Assembly: GCA_024681775.1 (NCBI GenBank)
Contig: JAILAF010000013.1
Span: forward strand, 32,466 to 96,465
DNA length: 64,000 bases
Direction: 5' to 3'
Source of the DNA: Lachnospiraceae bacterium
GTDB taxonomy: Bacteria > Bacillota > Clostridia > Lachnospirales > Lachnospiraceae
Shown here: positions 8,120 through 16,978 of the stretch, piece by piece
Layout of the letters: the number at the start of each line of letters is the position of its first letter
Numbering within the stretch: the first letter of the stretch is position 1
Notes under the pieces: model-generated
Databases searched by the model: none
Told to the model about the DNA's origin: nothing
The model's input: the letters and a program-made list of their open reading frames with translations, nothing else
Translations under genes and position numbers: made by a program

Positions 8120-9757
8120 TCAATCCTCGTCGTCCTCGCGGTTCGCGGTGAAGACAGTGCGCTTTCTGGCCATCTCGTCGCTTGCCAGATAATCGTCATA
8201 GGTGGTCATCTTGTCCACGATGCTGCCATCGGGCAGAATCTCGATGATGCGGTTTGCGGTGGTCTGCACGAACTGGTGGTCATGGCAGGAGAAGAGTGCC
8301 ACACCGGGGAACTTGATGAGACCGTTGTTCAGAGCGGTGATGGACTCCATGTCCAGGTGGTTGGTGGGCTCGTCCAGGATCAGGCAGTTGGCACCGCTGA
8401 TCATCATCTTGGACAGGAGACAGCGGACTTTCTCACCACCGGAGAGGATGCGGACACGCTTCACACCGTCCTCGCCGGCGAAGAGCATTCTGCCCAGGAA
8501 GCCTCTGACATAGGTGGCGTCCTTCACGGGAGAGTAGCCCGTGAGCCAGTCGGCGATGGTCAGATCGTTGTCGAACTCCGCCGTATTGTCCTTGGGGAAG
8601 TAAGCCTGAGAGGTGGTAACACCCCATTTGTAGGTGCCCTCATCCGGCTCCATCTCCCCTGCAAGGATCTGGAAGAGGGTGGTCTTTGCCAGTTCCTGGG
8701 AGCCGACAAATGCGATCTTGTCATCGTGGTTCATGGTAAAGGAGATGTCGTTTAAGATCTTCTCCCCGTTGATGGTCTTGGACAGGTGCTCTACCATCAG
8801 GACCTCGTTGCCGATCTCGCGGTCCGGCTTAAAGTCGATGTAGGGGTACTTACGGCTGGAGGGACGGATGTCATCCAGCTCGATCTTCTCCAGAGCGCGC
8901 TTACGGGAGGTAGCCTGCTTGGATTTGGAAGCGTTGGCGGAGAAACGGGAGATGAATTCCTGCAGCTCCTTGATCTTTTCTTCTTTCTTCTTGTTGGCTT
9001 CCTTCATCTGACGGATCATCAGCTGGCTGGACTCGTACCAGAAGTCGTAGTTGCCGGCGTAGAGCTGGATCTTGCCGTAGTCGATGTCCGCGATCTGGGT
9101 GCAGACCTTGTTCAGGAAATAACGGTCGTGGGACACTACGATGACCGTATTGTTAAAATCGATGAGGAACTCCTCCAGCCAGGCGATGGCATCCAGATCC
9201 AGGTGGTTGGTGGGCTCGTCCAGCAGCAGGATGTCGGGGTTGCCGAAGAGGGCTCTGGCCAGCAGCACCTTCACCTTCAGGGAGCCGTCCAGATCCTTCA
9301 TCAGGGAGTAGTGATAATCGGTGGCAATACCCAGGCCGTTTAAGAGCGTAGCAGCGTTCGACTCGGCCTCCCAGCCGTCCATCTCGGCGAATTCCGCCTC
9401 CAGCTCGCTGGCCTTGATGCCGTCCTCGTCGGTGAAATCCTCCTTGGCGTAGATGGCATCCTTTTCTTTCATGATCTCGTACAGGCGCTGATTGCCCATG
9501 ATGACGGTATCCATGACGGTGTACTCGTCATATTTGAAGTGATCCTGTTCCAGCACGGAGAGGCGCTGCCCGGGGGTGATGACGATCTCGCCCCTGGTGG
9601 TATCCAGATCTCCGGAGAGGATCTTCAGGAAGGTGGACTTGCCGGCGCCGTTGGCACCGATGAGGCCGTAGCAGTTCCCTTCCGTGAACTTGATATTGAC
9701 ATCCTCGAAGAGGGCTTTCTTGCCCACACGATAGGTTACGTTGTTCGCACTGATCAT
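8120..9757 (-). CDS. ABC-F family ATPase (YbiT/YkpA-like)
   Basis: A soluble protein of 545 residues with two nucleotide-binding domains and no membrane segment, as in ABC-F translation factors that act on the ribosome. The first domain has Walker A GANGAGKST (residues 34-42) and Walker B LLLDEPTNHLDLD, but its signature reads LDGSLK instead of LSGGQ. The second has signature LSGGEKVR and Walker B LILDEPTNHLDME, but Walker A reads GSQELAKTT. A charged Glu/Lys-rich interdomain linker (about residues 240-290) is present. ATG 9757 follows GGAGG. It is probably a housekeeping ABC-F protein and not an antibiotic-resistance factor, but that cannot be decided from sequence alone. Confidence 0.92.
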   Translation of the reverse strand: MISANNVTYRVGKKALFEDVNIKFTEGNCYGLIGANGAGKSTFLKILSGDLDTTRGEIVITPGQRLSVLEQDHFKYDEYTVMDTVIMGNQRLYEIMKEKDAIYAKEDFTDEDGIKASELEAEFAEMDGWEAESNAATLLNGLGIATDYHYSLMKDLDGSLKVKVLLARALFGNPDILLLDEPTNHLDLDAIAWLEEFLIDFNNTVIVVSHDRYFLNKVCTQIADIDYGKIQLYAGNYDFWYESSQLMIRQMKEANKKKEEKIKELQEFISRFSANASKSKQATSRKRALEKIELDDIRPSSRKYPYIDFKPDREIGNEVLMVEHLSKTINGEKILNDISFTMNHDDKIAFVGSQELAKTTLFQILAGEMEPDEGTYKWGVTTSQAYFPKDNTAEFDNDLTIADWLTGYSPVKDATYVRGFLGRMLFAGEDGVKRVRILSGGEKVRCLLSKMMISGANCLILDEPTNHLDMESITALNNGLIKFPGVALFSCHDHQFVQTTANRIIEILPDGSIVDKMTTYDDYLASDEMARKRTVFTANREDDED

Positions 9758-9816
9758 TGAAAAAACCTCCGATAAGACAAAAACAAAATATAGATATCAA
9801 AAAACACGCATCCACC

Positions 9817-9845
9817 ATTGTACTTGATACTGTGCATTAATTCAA
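9817..9845 (-). promoter_or_regulatory. Promoter for the ABC-F gene
   Basis: On the minus strand, TTGAAT (9840-9845) and TACAAT (9817-9822) are separated by 17 bp, 60 bp upstream of the start codon. Confidence 0.65.
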
Positions 9846-9941
9846 TAAGAAATGTCCGGCGGAGGGCTTTTCCCGGAAATCCCCTGTTTTCGTTTTGGTT
9901 TTTGACAAGCGCGTTTTCCGGGAATCCACAGACCACGGAAA

Positions 9942-9955
9942 TGTAAGCGGTTACA
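9942..9955. promoter_or_regulatory. cre-like operator upstream of ppdK
   Basis: TGTAAGCGGTTACA matches the CcpA/LacI-family cre consensus TGWAARCGYTWNCW at 13 of 14 positions and is nearly palindromic. It lies about 60 bp upstream of the ppdK -10 hexamer, in the divergent ABC-F/ppdK region. Confidence 0.5.
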
Positions 9956-10007
9956 ATGATTTTTGTGCAAAATTTAAGAAAAAAGTACTACCACTTTTAC
10001 ATATATC

Positions 10008-10016
10008 TGTTATAAT
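10008..10016 (+). promoter_or_regulatory. Extended -10 promoter of ppdK
   Basis: TG at 10008-10009, one base, then TATAAT at 10011-10016. The -35 region is weak. The leader to ATG 10095 is about 70 nt. Confidence 0.7.
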
Positions 10017-10094
10017 TTTAACGTTGTGAAAAAAAGTAGTTCCAATAGTAGTTTTTTCGAAGAAAGTTTTTTAGAAGAAAAAGGAGAGAGACAC

Positions 10095-12734
10095 ATGAGC
10101 AAGAAATGGGTGTACCTGTTTACCGAAGGTAACGCAACCATGCGTGAGCTTCTGGGCGGCAAGGGTGCCAACCTGGCAGAGATGACCAACATCGGCCTTC
10201 CCGTTCCCCAGGGCTTTACCATCACCACCGAGGCCTGCACGCAGTACTACGAGGATGGCCGTAAGATCAACGACGAGATCATGAGCCAGACCATGGAGTA
10301 CGTTAAGAAGATCGAGGACCTGAACGGCAAGAAGTTCGGCGATCTGAAGAATCCTCTGCTTGTTTCCGTTCGTTCCGGAGCGAGAGCTTCCATGCCCGGT
10401 ATGATGGACACCATTCTGAACCTCGGACTGAACGATGAGGTCGTTGCTGCAATGATCGCAGGCAACCCTGATCCCAAGTTTGAGCGTTTCGTATATGATT
10501 CCTACAGAAGATTCATCCAGATGTTCTCCGACGTCGTTATGGAGGTCGGTAAGAAGTACTTCGAGCAGCTCATCGACAAGATGAAGGAGCAGAAGGGTGT
10601 TCAGTTCGATGTCGATCTGACCGCTGCTGATCTGAAGGAGCTGGCTGAGCAGTTCAAGGCTGAGTACAAGAAGCAGCTGGGCAAGGATTTCCCTTCCGAT
10701 CCCGTAGAGCAGCTGAAGCTGGCTATCGAGGCAGTGTTCCGCAGCTGGGACAACCCTCGTGCAAATGTCTATCGTCGTGACAACGATATCCCTTACTCCT
10801 GGGGTACCGCAGTCAACGTTATGCCCATGGTATTCGGTAACCTGAACAACGAGTCCGGTACCGGCGTGGCATTCACCCGTGATCCCGCTACCGGCGAGAA
10901 GAAGCTGATGGGCGAGTTCCTGATCAACGCACAGGGCGAGGACGTGGTCGCAGGCGTTCGTACTCCCATGCCCATCGCACAGATGGAGAAGGAGTTCCCC
11001 GAGGCTTACGCAGAGTTCATCAAGGTTTGCGAGACTCTGGAGAATCACTATCACGACATGCAGGATATGGAGTTCACCGTTGAGAACAAGAAGCTCTACA
11101 TGCTGCAGTGCCGTAACGGTAAGAGAACCGCTCAGGCAGCTCTGAAGATCGCTTGTGACCTGGTTGATGAGGGCCACAAGACCGAGCAGGAAGCAGTTGC
11201 CATGATCGATCCCCGTAACCTGGACACCCTGCTTCACCCTCAGTTCGATGCAGCAGCTCTGAAGGCAGCTACTCCTCTGGGCAAGGGCCTTGGCGCATCT
11301 CCCGGCGCTGCTACCGGTAAGGTAGTCTTCACCGCTGAGGATGCAGAGGTTTGGGCAGCAAAGGGCGAGAAGGTCGTTCTGGTCCGTCTGGAGACCTCTC
11401 CCGAGGACATCACCGGTATGAAGGTTGCTCAGGGTATCCTGACCGTCCGCGGCGGTATGACCTCTCACGCAGCCGTTGTTGCTCGTGGTATGGGCAGCTG
11501 CTGTGTATCCGGTTGCGGCGACATCGCTATGGATGAGGAGAACAAGAAGTTCACTCTGGCAGGCAAGACCTTCCAGGAGGGCGACTGGATCTCCATCGAC
11601 GGAACCACCGGTAATATCTACGAAGGCCAGATCGCTACCGTGGATGCTACCATCGCAGGTGAGTTCGGCCGTGTTATGGCATGGGCTGACAAGTATCGCA
11701 GACTGAAGGTCCGCACCAATGCAGATACTCCCGCTGATGCAAAGAAGGCTCGTGAGCTGGGTGCTGAGGGTATCGGCCTCTGCCGTACCGAGCACATGTT
11801 CTTCGAGGCTGACAGAATCGCAGCATTCCGCGAGATGATCTGCGCTGATACCGTAGAAGAGAGAGAGAAGGCTCTGGACAAGATCCTTCCTTACCAGCAG
11901 GGCGACTTCAAGGCTCTGTACGAGGCTCTGGAAGGCAACCCTGTTACCATCCGTTTCCTGGATCCCCCGCTTCATGAGTTCGTTCCCACCGAGGAAGCTG
12001 ACATCGAGAAGCTGGCTAAGGCACAGGGCAAGTCCGTTGAGACCATCAAGAACATCATCTCCGGCCTGCACGAGTTCAACCCTATGATGGGTCACAGAGG
12101 ATGCCGTCTGGCAGTTACCTATCCTGAGATCGCAAAGATGCAGACCAAGGCTGTCATCCGCGCTGCCATCGAGGTTCAGAAGGCACACGCTGACTGGAAC
12201 GTTAAGCCCGAGATCATGATTCCCCTTGTATGCGAAGTCAAGGAGCTGAAGTACGTTAAGAAGGTGGTTGTTGAGACCGCTGATGCCGAGATCGCTGCTG
12301 CAGGCGTTAAGCTTGAGTACGAAGTAGGTACCATGATCGAGATCCCCAGAGCAGCTCTGACTGCTGACGAGATCGCTGCTGAGGCAGACTTCTTCTGCTT
12401 CGGTACCAACGATCTGACCCAGATGACCTTCGGTTTCTCCCGCGACGATGCAGGCAAGTTCCTGAGCGCTTACTACGATGCGAAGATCTTCGAGAACGAT
12501 CCTTTCGCAAAGCTGGATCAGACCGGTGTCGGCAAGCTGATGGAGATGAGCCTGAAGCTGGGCAAGCCCGTCAATCCCAAGCTGCATGTTGGTATCTGCG
12601 GCGAGCACGGCGGAGATCCTTCTTCCGTTGAGTTCTGCCATCGTATCGGCCTTGACTATGTCTCCTGTTCTCCTTTCCGCGTGCCTATCGCAAGACTGGC
12701 TGCTGCACAGGCTGCTATCGCAGAGGCTAAATAA
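10095..12734 (+). CDS. ppdK: Pyruvate, phosphate dikinase
   Basis: Interconverts pyruvate + ATP + Pi and PEP + AMP + PPi; in anaerobic clostridia it is a central PPi-linked glycolytic or gluconeogenic step. The 879-residue length is typical. Domains in order: ATP-grasp (starts KWVYLFTEGNATMRELLGGK, VSVRSGARASMPGMMDTILN), phosphohistidine swivel with GGMTSHAAVVARGMG (His458), and the PEP/pyruvate TIM barrel ending GICGEHGGDPSS (catalytic Cys835). I chose ATG 10095 after AAGGAGAG; the upstream in-frame extension is Ser/Glu-rich and implausible. Codon choice (many GAG, AAG, GCT, GTT) differs from the neighbours and suggests high expression. Confidence 0.98.
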   Translation: MSKKWVYLFTEGNATMRELLGGKGANLAEMTNIGLPVPQGFTITTEACTQYYEDGRKINDEIMSQTMEYVKKIEDLNGKKFGDLKNPLLVSVRSGARASMPGMMDTILNLGLNDEVVAAMIAGNPDPKFERFVYDSYRRFIQMFSDVVMEVGKKYFEQLIDKMKEQKGVQFDVDLTAADLKELAEQFKAEYKKQLGKDFPSDPVEQLKLAIEAVFRSWDNPRANVYRRDNDIPYSWGTAVNVMPMVFGNLNNESGTGVAFTRDPATGEKKLMGEFLINAQGEDVVAGVRTPMPIAQMEKEFPEAYAEFIKVCETLENHYHDMQDMEFTVENKKLYMLQCRNGKRTAQAALKIACDLVDEGHKTEQEAVAMIDPRNLDTLLHPQFDAAALKAATPLGKGLGASPGAATGKVVFTAEDAEVWAAKGEKVVLVRLETSPEDITGMKVAQGILTVRGGMTSHAAVVARGMGSCCVSGCGDIAMDEENKKFTLAGKTFQEGDWISIDGTTGNIYEGQIATVDATIAGEFGRVMAWADKYRRLKVRTNADTPADAKKARELGAEGIGLCRTEHMFFEADRIAAFREMICADTVEEREKALDKILPYQQGDFKALYEALEGNPVTIRFLDPPLHEFVPTEEADIEKLAKAQGKSVETIKNIISGLHEFNPMMGHRGCRLAVTYPEIAKMQTKAVIRAAIEVQKAHADWNVKPEIMIPLVCEVKELKYVKKVVVETADAEIAAAGVKLEYEVGTMIEIPRAALTADEIAAEADFFCFGTNDLTQMTFGFSRDDAGKFLSAYYDAKIFENDPFAKLDQTGVGKLMEMSLKLGKPVNPKLHVGICGEHGGDPSSVEFCHRIGLDYVSCSPFRVPIARLAAAQAAIAEAK

Positions 12735-12757
12735 GAAATACCTGATGTACTATAAGG

Positions 12758-12786
12758 CAGGGAGCCCATATGGGCTCCCTGTTTTC
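12758..12786 (+). terminator. Intrinsic terminator of ppdK
   Basis: A perfect 24-bp palindrome (CAGGGAGCCC, loop ATAT, and the complement) is followed by TTTTC. Confidence 0.9.
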
Positions 12787-12832
12787 ATGTGCAATGATTT
12801 GGCATTTTTGGTATGCAATTGCGTTTATTCGT

Positions 12833-14626
12833 TTACTTCAAATAAAAACGTACGTATTTTCCGTCCCGGACTTCGGTATAGCCGAAGTCGTTTTCGATGT
12901 ACTGCATGATCCAGTTATCAGGGTCCTCCATAAGCTGTCCGTACCAGCAGTCCACCACGATTACGTCGGGGCGTTTCTCGGGGTAATCCTCCCAGTAGGT
13001 CAGGAGCCTTTCGTCATAGCTGGTGGGATCCACAATGGAGAAGTGGCAGATCTCCGCATCCGTGAACATGTAAGGGGTGGTACCGGGGGAGAAGACCATG
13101 TTCGTTACGATGAGGACTTTTGCATCCTGCGGAATGGTATTTCGGAAGTCCTCATAATTGCTGTTGTAGATGTAGGCGCACATGTAATCCCCCAGGACGT
13201 AGGCAGCGGGCCCGTGCTTCATGATGCCTGCCACCTGGGTGATGTCGTTGCCTCTGCCGCCCCGCAGAGTAAATCCCTTGCCGAAAATGCACAGGAAAAC
13301 AAAACAGATGAGCAGGAGACGGATCAGAGCACTCCCTGAGGATCCGAACTGCTCCCGCAGGGCCATTACCGCCAGGATGATCCCGAAGAGGGATCCCAGC
13401 ATAGCGTGGGGAACGGCGTAGGGGAAGGTCAGGTCACTCATGTACAAAACCGCCAGCAGTGTCAGAACGGCAGAAAGAAGTCCGAAGGTCAGGTACTTCT
13501 TTTTTTCTCCTGCGTAAGGCCTCAGGATCAGGGAGAGCAGGAGAGGAGCAAAGAGGTGAATCTGAGGAAGTTCAAATCCCCTGCGCAGGATGGCCCAGTA
13601 AACAAACTGGATCATTAAGGTGGCAATCATAGTAAGGAGCGACAGGAGAGTGATGAGCTGTCCTTTGGTCAGAAGGGAGGGGAGAGAAATCTTCCTTCTT
13701 TTTTTGCTGATGGCGGAGGCTAAAGCAAAGATAACGCCGGAACACAGCACGGAAAGGAGCAGCAGCAAGCATTCCCATCCGAAGCCCTGCAGCAAGGTGA
13801 GGAGCCTTGCTCCCATGGGCAGGGCCAGATCATGGGTGAGATCAAAGGTAACGATGCGGGGGAGGTTTCGCAGGAATTCATCCGGGCTTACCTGGGAGAA
13901 GATCAGCAATGCCCAGACCGCAGCACACAGGGCGCAGGCACCACAGAATCGTAAGGGATTCCGAATGGCATTTTTCGGTTGCTCATCTTTTTTGCCCCGC
14001 AGGCAGAGATAAATCAGTGCGAGGGGGAAGACCAGGATGGCGGAAGGGTAGGAGAGGATTTCCAATGCCATGCATATGCCGGCAAGCCAAATCCATAAGG
14101 GCTTTCCCGCAGCTTTCGGATGGGTCTCATACTCCAGAAAGCAGACGGTGAGGCCGGTCCAGAACCAGACCTGGAGATTACCGAATTCCGGGATCTGGAT
14201 CAGCTTCGGAACGATGTTGAAATAGAGAAGGGCGATGAGGACGGCTTCTTCTTTTTCCAGGAAGCGGGCGGTGACCAGAAAGAGCCACCACGACAGTCCC
14301 AGCTGGATCAGGGTGGTGATCACACGGAGATAGAGGACTACGCCGGTATAGGTGCCCAGCAGGGAGTGATAGATCCACATCAGCGCCGTCACGAGATAGG
14401 CGGAGGTCTGGTGGGGCTCCCACATCGCTCCGAACCAGGCATCTCCCGTGAGATGCCGGTAGCCCATGACGATCTGGTATTCCTCGTCCATGCTGTAGTC
14501 CACAAAGATGACCTTGATGGCAGCAAGGATCGTGCCCAGAAGGAGCAGGACATGGAGGAACTTCTGCAGTTTTGCGTACCCGGAAGCGGCGCCCTTTACG
14601 GAAACGCCGGAGATATTTTTGCCCAT
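12833..14626 (-). CDS. Multi-pass membrane protein, GT-C glycosyltransferase-like
   Basis: A 597-residue protein with about eleven hydrophobic helices and a C-terminal soluble domain (from about residue 480, with DVIVVDCWYGQLMEDPDNW). The first extracytoplasmic loop carries an acidic pair, DYSMDEEYQ, then EPHQTSAY, the arrangement of GT-C enzymes (PMT/ArnT-like) that use polyprenyl-linked sugars. I infer a mannosyl- or other lipid-sugar transferase acting on the outer face of the membrane. The start has only a weak AAAGG ribosome site. It stands alone between ppdK and the surface-protein locus; the acceptor is unknown, but the adjacent secreted proteins are candidates. Confidence 0.75.
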   Translation of the reverse strand: MGKNISGVSVKGAASGYAKLQKFLHVLLLLGTILAAIKVIFVDYSMDEEYQIVMGYRHLTGDAWFGAMWEPHQTSAYLVTALMWIYHSLLGTYTGVVLYLRVITTLIQLGLSWWLFLVTARFLEKEEAVLIALLYFNIVPKLIQIPEFGNLQVWFWTGLTVCFLEYETHPKAAGKPLWIWLAGICMALEILSYPSAILVFPLALIYLCLRGKKDEQPKNAIRNPLRFCGACALCAAVWALLIFSQVSPDEFLRNLPRIVTFDLTHDLALPMGARLLTLLQGFGWECLLLLLSVLCSGVIFALASAISKKRRKISLPSLLTKGQLITLLSLLTMIATLMIQFVYWAILRRGFELPQIHLFAPLLLSLILRPYAGEKKKYLTFGLLSAVLTLLAVLYMSDLTFPYAVPHAMLGSLFGIILAVMALREQFGSSGSALIRLLLICFVFLCIFGKGFTLRGGRGNDITQVAGIMKHGPAAYVLGDYMCAYIYNSNYEDFRNTIPQDAKVLIVTNMVFSPGTTPYMFTDAEICHFSIVDPTSYDERLLTYWEDYPEKRPDVIVVDCWYGQLMEDPDNWIMQYIENDFGYTEVRDGKYVRFYLK

Positions 14627-14845
14627 GTGCTGTATGCCTTTGTGCCTGCCGGAGCGTCCGTTCGGATGCCGGCTTTCCTATGAGTAATCCTGTTTATTCT
14701 ATTACAAAGCGGAGATCGGCGCAACTCGCAGCGGGTGCGCCGAAGAAACGTTCCAGACCGCTCAGCCGCTTTTCCGACCGTTTAGCCATAACGCATTGAC
14801 GTTCCCCTACCGGATATCGGATGATCGTGGAAAGGAGGTACGCCT

Positions 14846-16876
14846 ATGAAGAAGAAAATGAGAAGAATCCAGGCAGCTCTGCTGGGACTGGTAACGGCAG
14901 TCTCCATGATGCCATCTGGTGTTGTATATGCTGCGGATTCCAACCGCACGGTGGTGGCAGATGCCAACGCAACGAACGGCGATGTGACCGTTACGGCGGA
15001 CAATGTAACCCCGACGGTAAGGTACAACGGTGATGCCATTGGCGTTCTGGCAAGGGCCCAGGACGGCAAAACAGCTACCGCAACGGTGCAGGATATCAAT
15101 GTCAATATCCCCGGCGCCACCTGGCAGTATGGCGTGAAGGCATATTCGGGTGACAACTATGATTCCTATACTGCAGGGACTATTGTGGTAAACTGCGGAA
15201 ATGTCACCTGCGCAGGGGACGAAGGCATCGACGCATCTGCTCAGTATGACGGAAGCAGTACGACTGTCCATGCCGGCGGAGACGTGCAGGCAACGCTCGT
15301 CGGTGTTTATGTAGGAACCAATGACGCCTCCGAAGCGAAGGTGATCGTTGACGGAGACGTTAATGTGACCGTGGGAGTAAACGGCGAGAGAAGTGGTGTA
15401 ATCGTCAATAGCAGGGAGGACGGGAATGCATCCGTAGAGATTCACGGGGATGTGACTACCGTGGATGGTGCAGGGGTCAACATCCGTGGCAGATATGATG
15501 GCAATGATGTGCTGGTGACCGGGACCGTATCCGGCACCAGAGGCATCGTGACGGATGTCGCTTACTATGATACGCCCGGAACCAACAAACTGACGGTCTG
15601 GAAGGTGACTGCTACCAGCGGCAGCGTGGATGACCTGTTTGTCGAACAGGTGGGCTTCCACGATTATGACGCAGACGATATCACTCCTGCAAACACCAAT
15701 TATATCGTCCGCCATACCGCGGATCTGGTTCCCCTGGCTGCTAACGGAGCGGCGCTGGCTACCAGCCACGGGTACTCCGTTGCAAAGGAAGGGGATGTGA
15801 TCCGCATCACGGCCACGGCCGGTAAGACCGTTGTGAAAGCATACAATGCTGGGACGGAGATCACTACGAGAGATGCGCAGGGCTATTGGTGCCTGACGGT
15901 TCCCCGCGGTGGTGGGATCAGCCTGACAGCGGATATTTCCGATGCGCCGGCTCCGGATCCTGATCCCGATCCGAATCCCGACCCGAATCCCGATCCTGAT
16001 CCTGATCCGGCTCCGGATCCTGACCCTGATCCGAATCCTGACCCTGACCCGAATCCAGATCCTGCACCGGACCCTGAGGGCGTCAGCGGCTTTGTAACCC
16101 GCCTGTATCATGTCTTCCTGGATCGTGCGCCCGAGCAGGAGGAAGTGGATGCATGGGTAGCTCTCATCACCTCCGGACAGAAGACTGCAGGAGAGGTGGC
16201 TGCGGGATTCATCTTCAGCCCTGAGTTCATCAACCGAAATATGTGTAACTCCCACTTCCTGGATTACCTCTACCTGGGGCTCTTTAACAGGGCAGCGGAC
16301 GAGACTGGAAAGGATGGATGGACATTCTATCTGGACGAAGGCTGGTCCAGAGAGATGGTGGCGCAGGGCTTCCTCATGAGCCCGGAATTCTTCAACCTGT
16401 GCGAAGCTTATGCGGTGAATCCCGGAACCGGTCTGGCAAATGTTCCCGAACTGGGCACCATCCAGACGGACCATTGCACCATTGCAGGATGCCCTAATGA
16501 CGCGCCTGTTAAGATCATGGTCGTCAGCCTGTATGACACCGTCTTTGGACGTGTGCCGTCGCAGGATGAGGTGGACTTCTGGGTGAACCACATGGCAGCG
16601 CATACGCCGGGTGTCACCGCACGTGTTATGGTAAATACCTTCCTGAACGGAGAGGAGTATAGCAACCTGAACAGGAACAACACCGAGTACATCACTGACC
16701 TGTATCATGCCATCTTTAACCGCGATGCGGACGAGGGCGGATTAAGCGACTGGCTGAACCGTCTTGAGAACCTGGGCTGGACCAGAGAGCAGGTACTCAA
16801 TGGCTTTACCGGCTCTCCCGAGTTCATCGACCAGTGCCATCATGCAGGCATCGAGATCGGCGGAGAGATCCAGTAA
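14846..16876 (+). CDS. Secreted surface protein with C-terminal DUF4214 module (copy A)
   Basis: A 676-residue exported protein. A signal peptide (KKKMRR, hydrophobic core, cut near VYAAD at about residue 31) leads into a Val/Asp/Gly-rich region (about 32-360) with regularly spaced valine pairs and short turns, which looks like a parallel beta-helix or adhesin stalk. A Pro-Asp-Asn linker of DPNPDPDP type follows (about 367-411), then the DUF4214 region: RLYHVFLDRAPEQEEVD, LYLGLFNRAADETGKDGW, LYDTVFGRVPSQDEVDFW and LYHAIFNRDADEGGLSDW form four related repeats. DUF4214 is found in cell-surface and S-layer-like proteins. No LPXTG or choline-binding repeats are seen. ATG 14846 follows AAAGGAGG. 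Confidence 0.85.
   Translation: MKKKMRRIQAALLGLVTAVSMMPSGVVYAADSNRTVVADANATNGDVTVTADNVTPTVRYNGDAIGVLARAQDGKTATATVQDINVNIPGATWQYGVKAYSGDNYDSYTAGTIVVNCGNVTCAGDEGIDASAQYDGSSTTVHAGGDVQATLVGVYVGTNDASEAKVIVDGDVNVTVGVNGERSGVIVNSREDGNASVEIHGDVTTVDGAGVNIRGRYDGNDVLVTGTVSGTRGIVTDVAYYDTPGTNKLTVWKVTATSGSVDDLFVEQVGFHDYDADDITPANTNYIVRHTADLVPLAANGAALATSHGYSVAKEGDVIRITATAGKTVVKAYNAGTEITTRDAQGYWCLTVPRGGGISLTADISDAPAPDPDPDPNPDPNPDPDPDPAPDPDPDPNPDPDPNPDPAPDPEGVSGFVTRLYHVFLDRAPEQEEVDAWVALITSGQKTAGEVAAGFIFSPEFINRNMCNSHFLDYLYLGLFNRAADETGKDGWTFYLDEGWSREMVAQGFLMSPEFFNLCEAYAVNPGTGLANVPELGTIQTDHCTIAGCPNDAPVKIMVVSLYDTVFGRVPSQDEVDFWVNHMAAHTPGVTARVMVNTFLNGEEYSNLNRNNTEYITDLYHAIFNRDADEGGLSDWLNRLENLGWTREQVLNGFTGSPEFIDQCHHAGIEIGGEIQ
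15946..16079 (+). repeat. Asp-Pro-Asn linker repeat
   Basis: In-frame hexanucleotide-like units (GATCCTGATCC, GATCCGAATCC) encode an alternating Asp-Pro/Asn-Pro spacer between the putative stalk and the DUF4214 module. Confidence 0.85.
16423..16811 (+). repeat. DUF4214 cassette, copy A, near-identical to 19845-20233
   Basis: At a constant offset of 3422 bp, 16423-16597 matches 19845-20019 with one mismatch (C/T at 16501), 16637-16764 matches 20059-20186 with none, and 16769-16811 matches again with none. The intervening 39 bp and the upstream part of the module are clearly more diverged. Confidence 0.95.
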
Positions 16877-16913
16877 TCGAAACAATTCGCCAAAGCAAGA
16901 GATAGGTAGAAAG

Positions 16914-16949
16914 AAAGCTCCGGCAGATCTGTGATCTGCCGGAGCTTTT
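16914..16949. terminator. Terminator between copy A and the Rpn gene
   Basis: A 16-bp stem (AAAGCTCCGGCAGATC and complement) with a TGT loop. TTTT follows on plus and a T-rich tract on minus, so it can serve both convergent genes. The stem sequence is shared with the terminator of copy B. Confidence 0.85.
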
Positions 16950-16978
16950 GACATCATCATGAAAGAATAGGCATTGTG

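Noticed and set aside
10071..12641. An open frame of over 850 codons antisense to ppdK
   Set aside because: It has no ribosome site or recognisable domain and exists because of the strong codon bias of ppdK on the other strand.
14690..14845. Possible riboswitch upstream of the DUF4214 copy A gene
   Set aside because: A hairpin (GGCGCA with TGCGCC, about 14718-14741) is visible, but no conserved core of a known riboswitch such as c-di-GMP could be matched.
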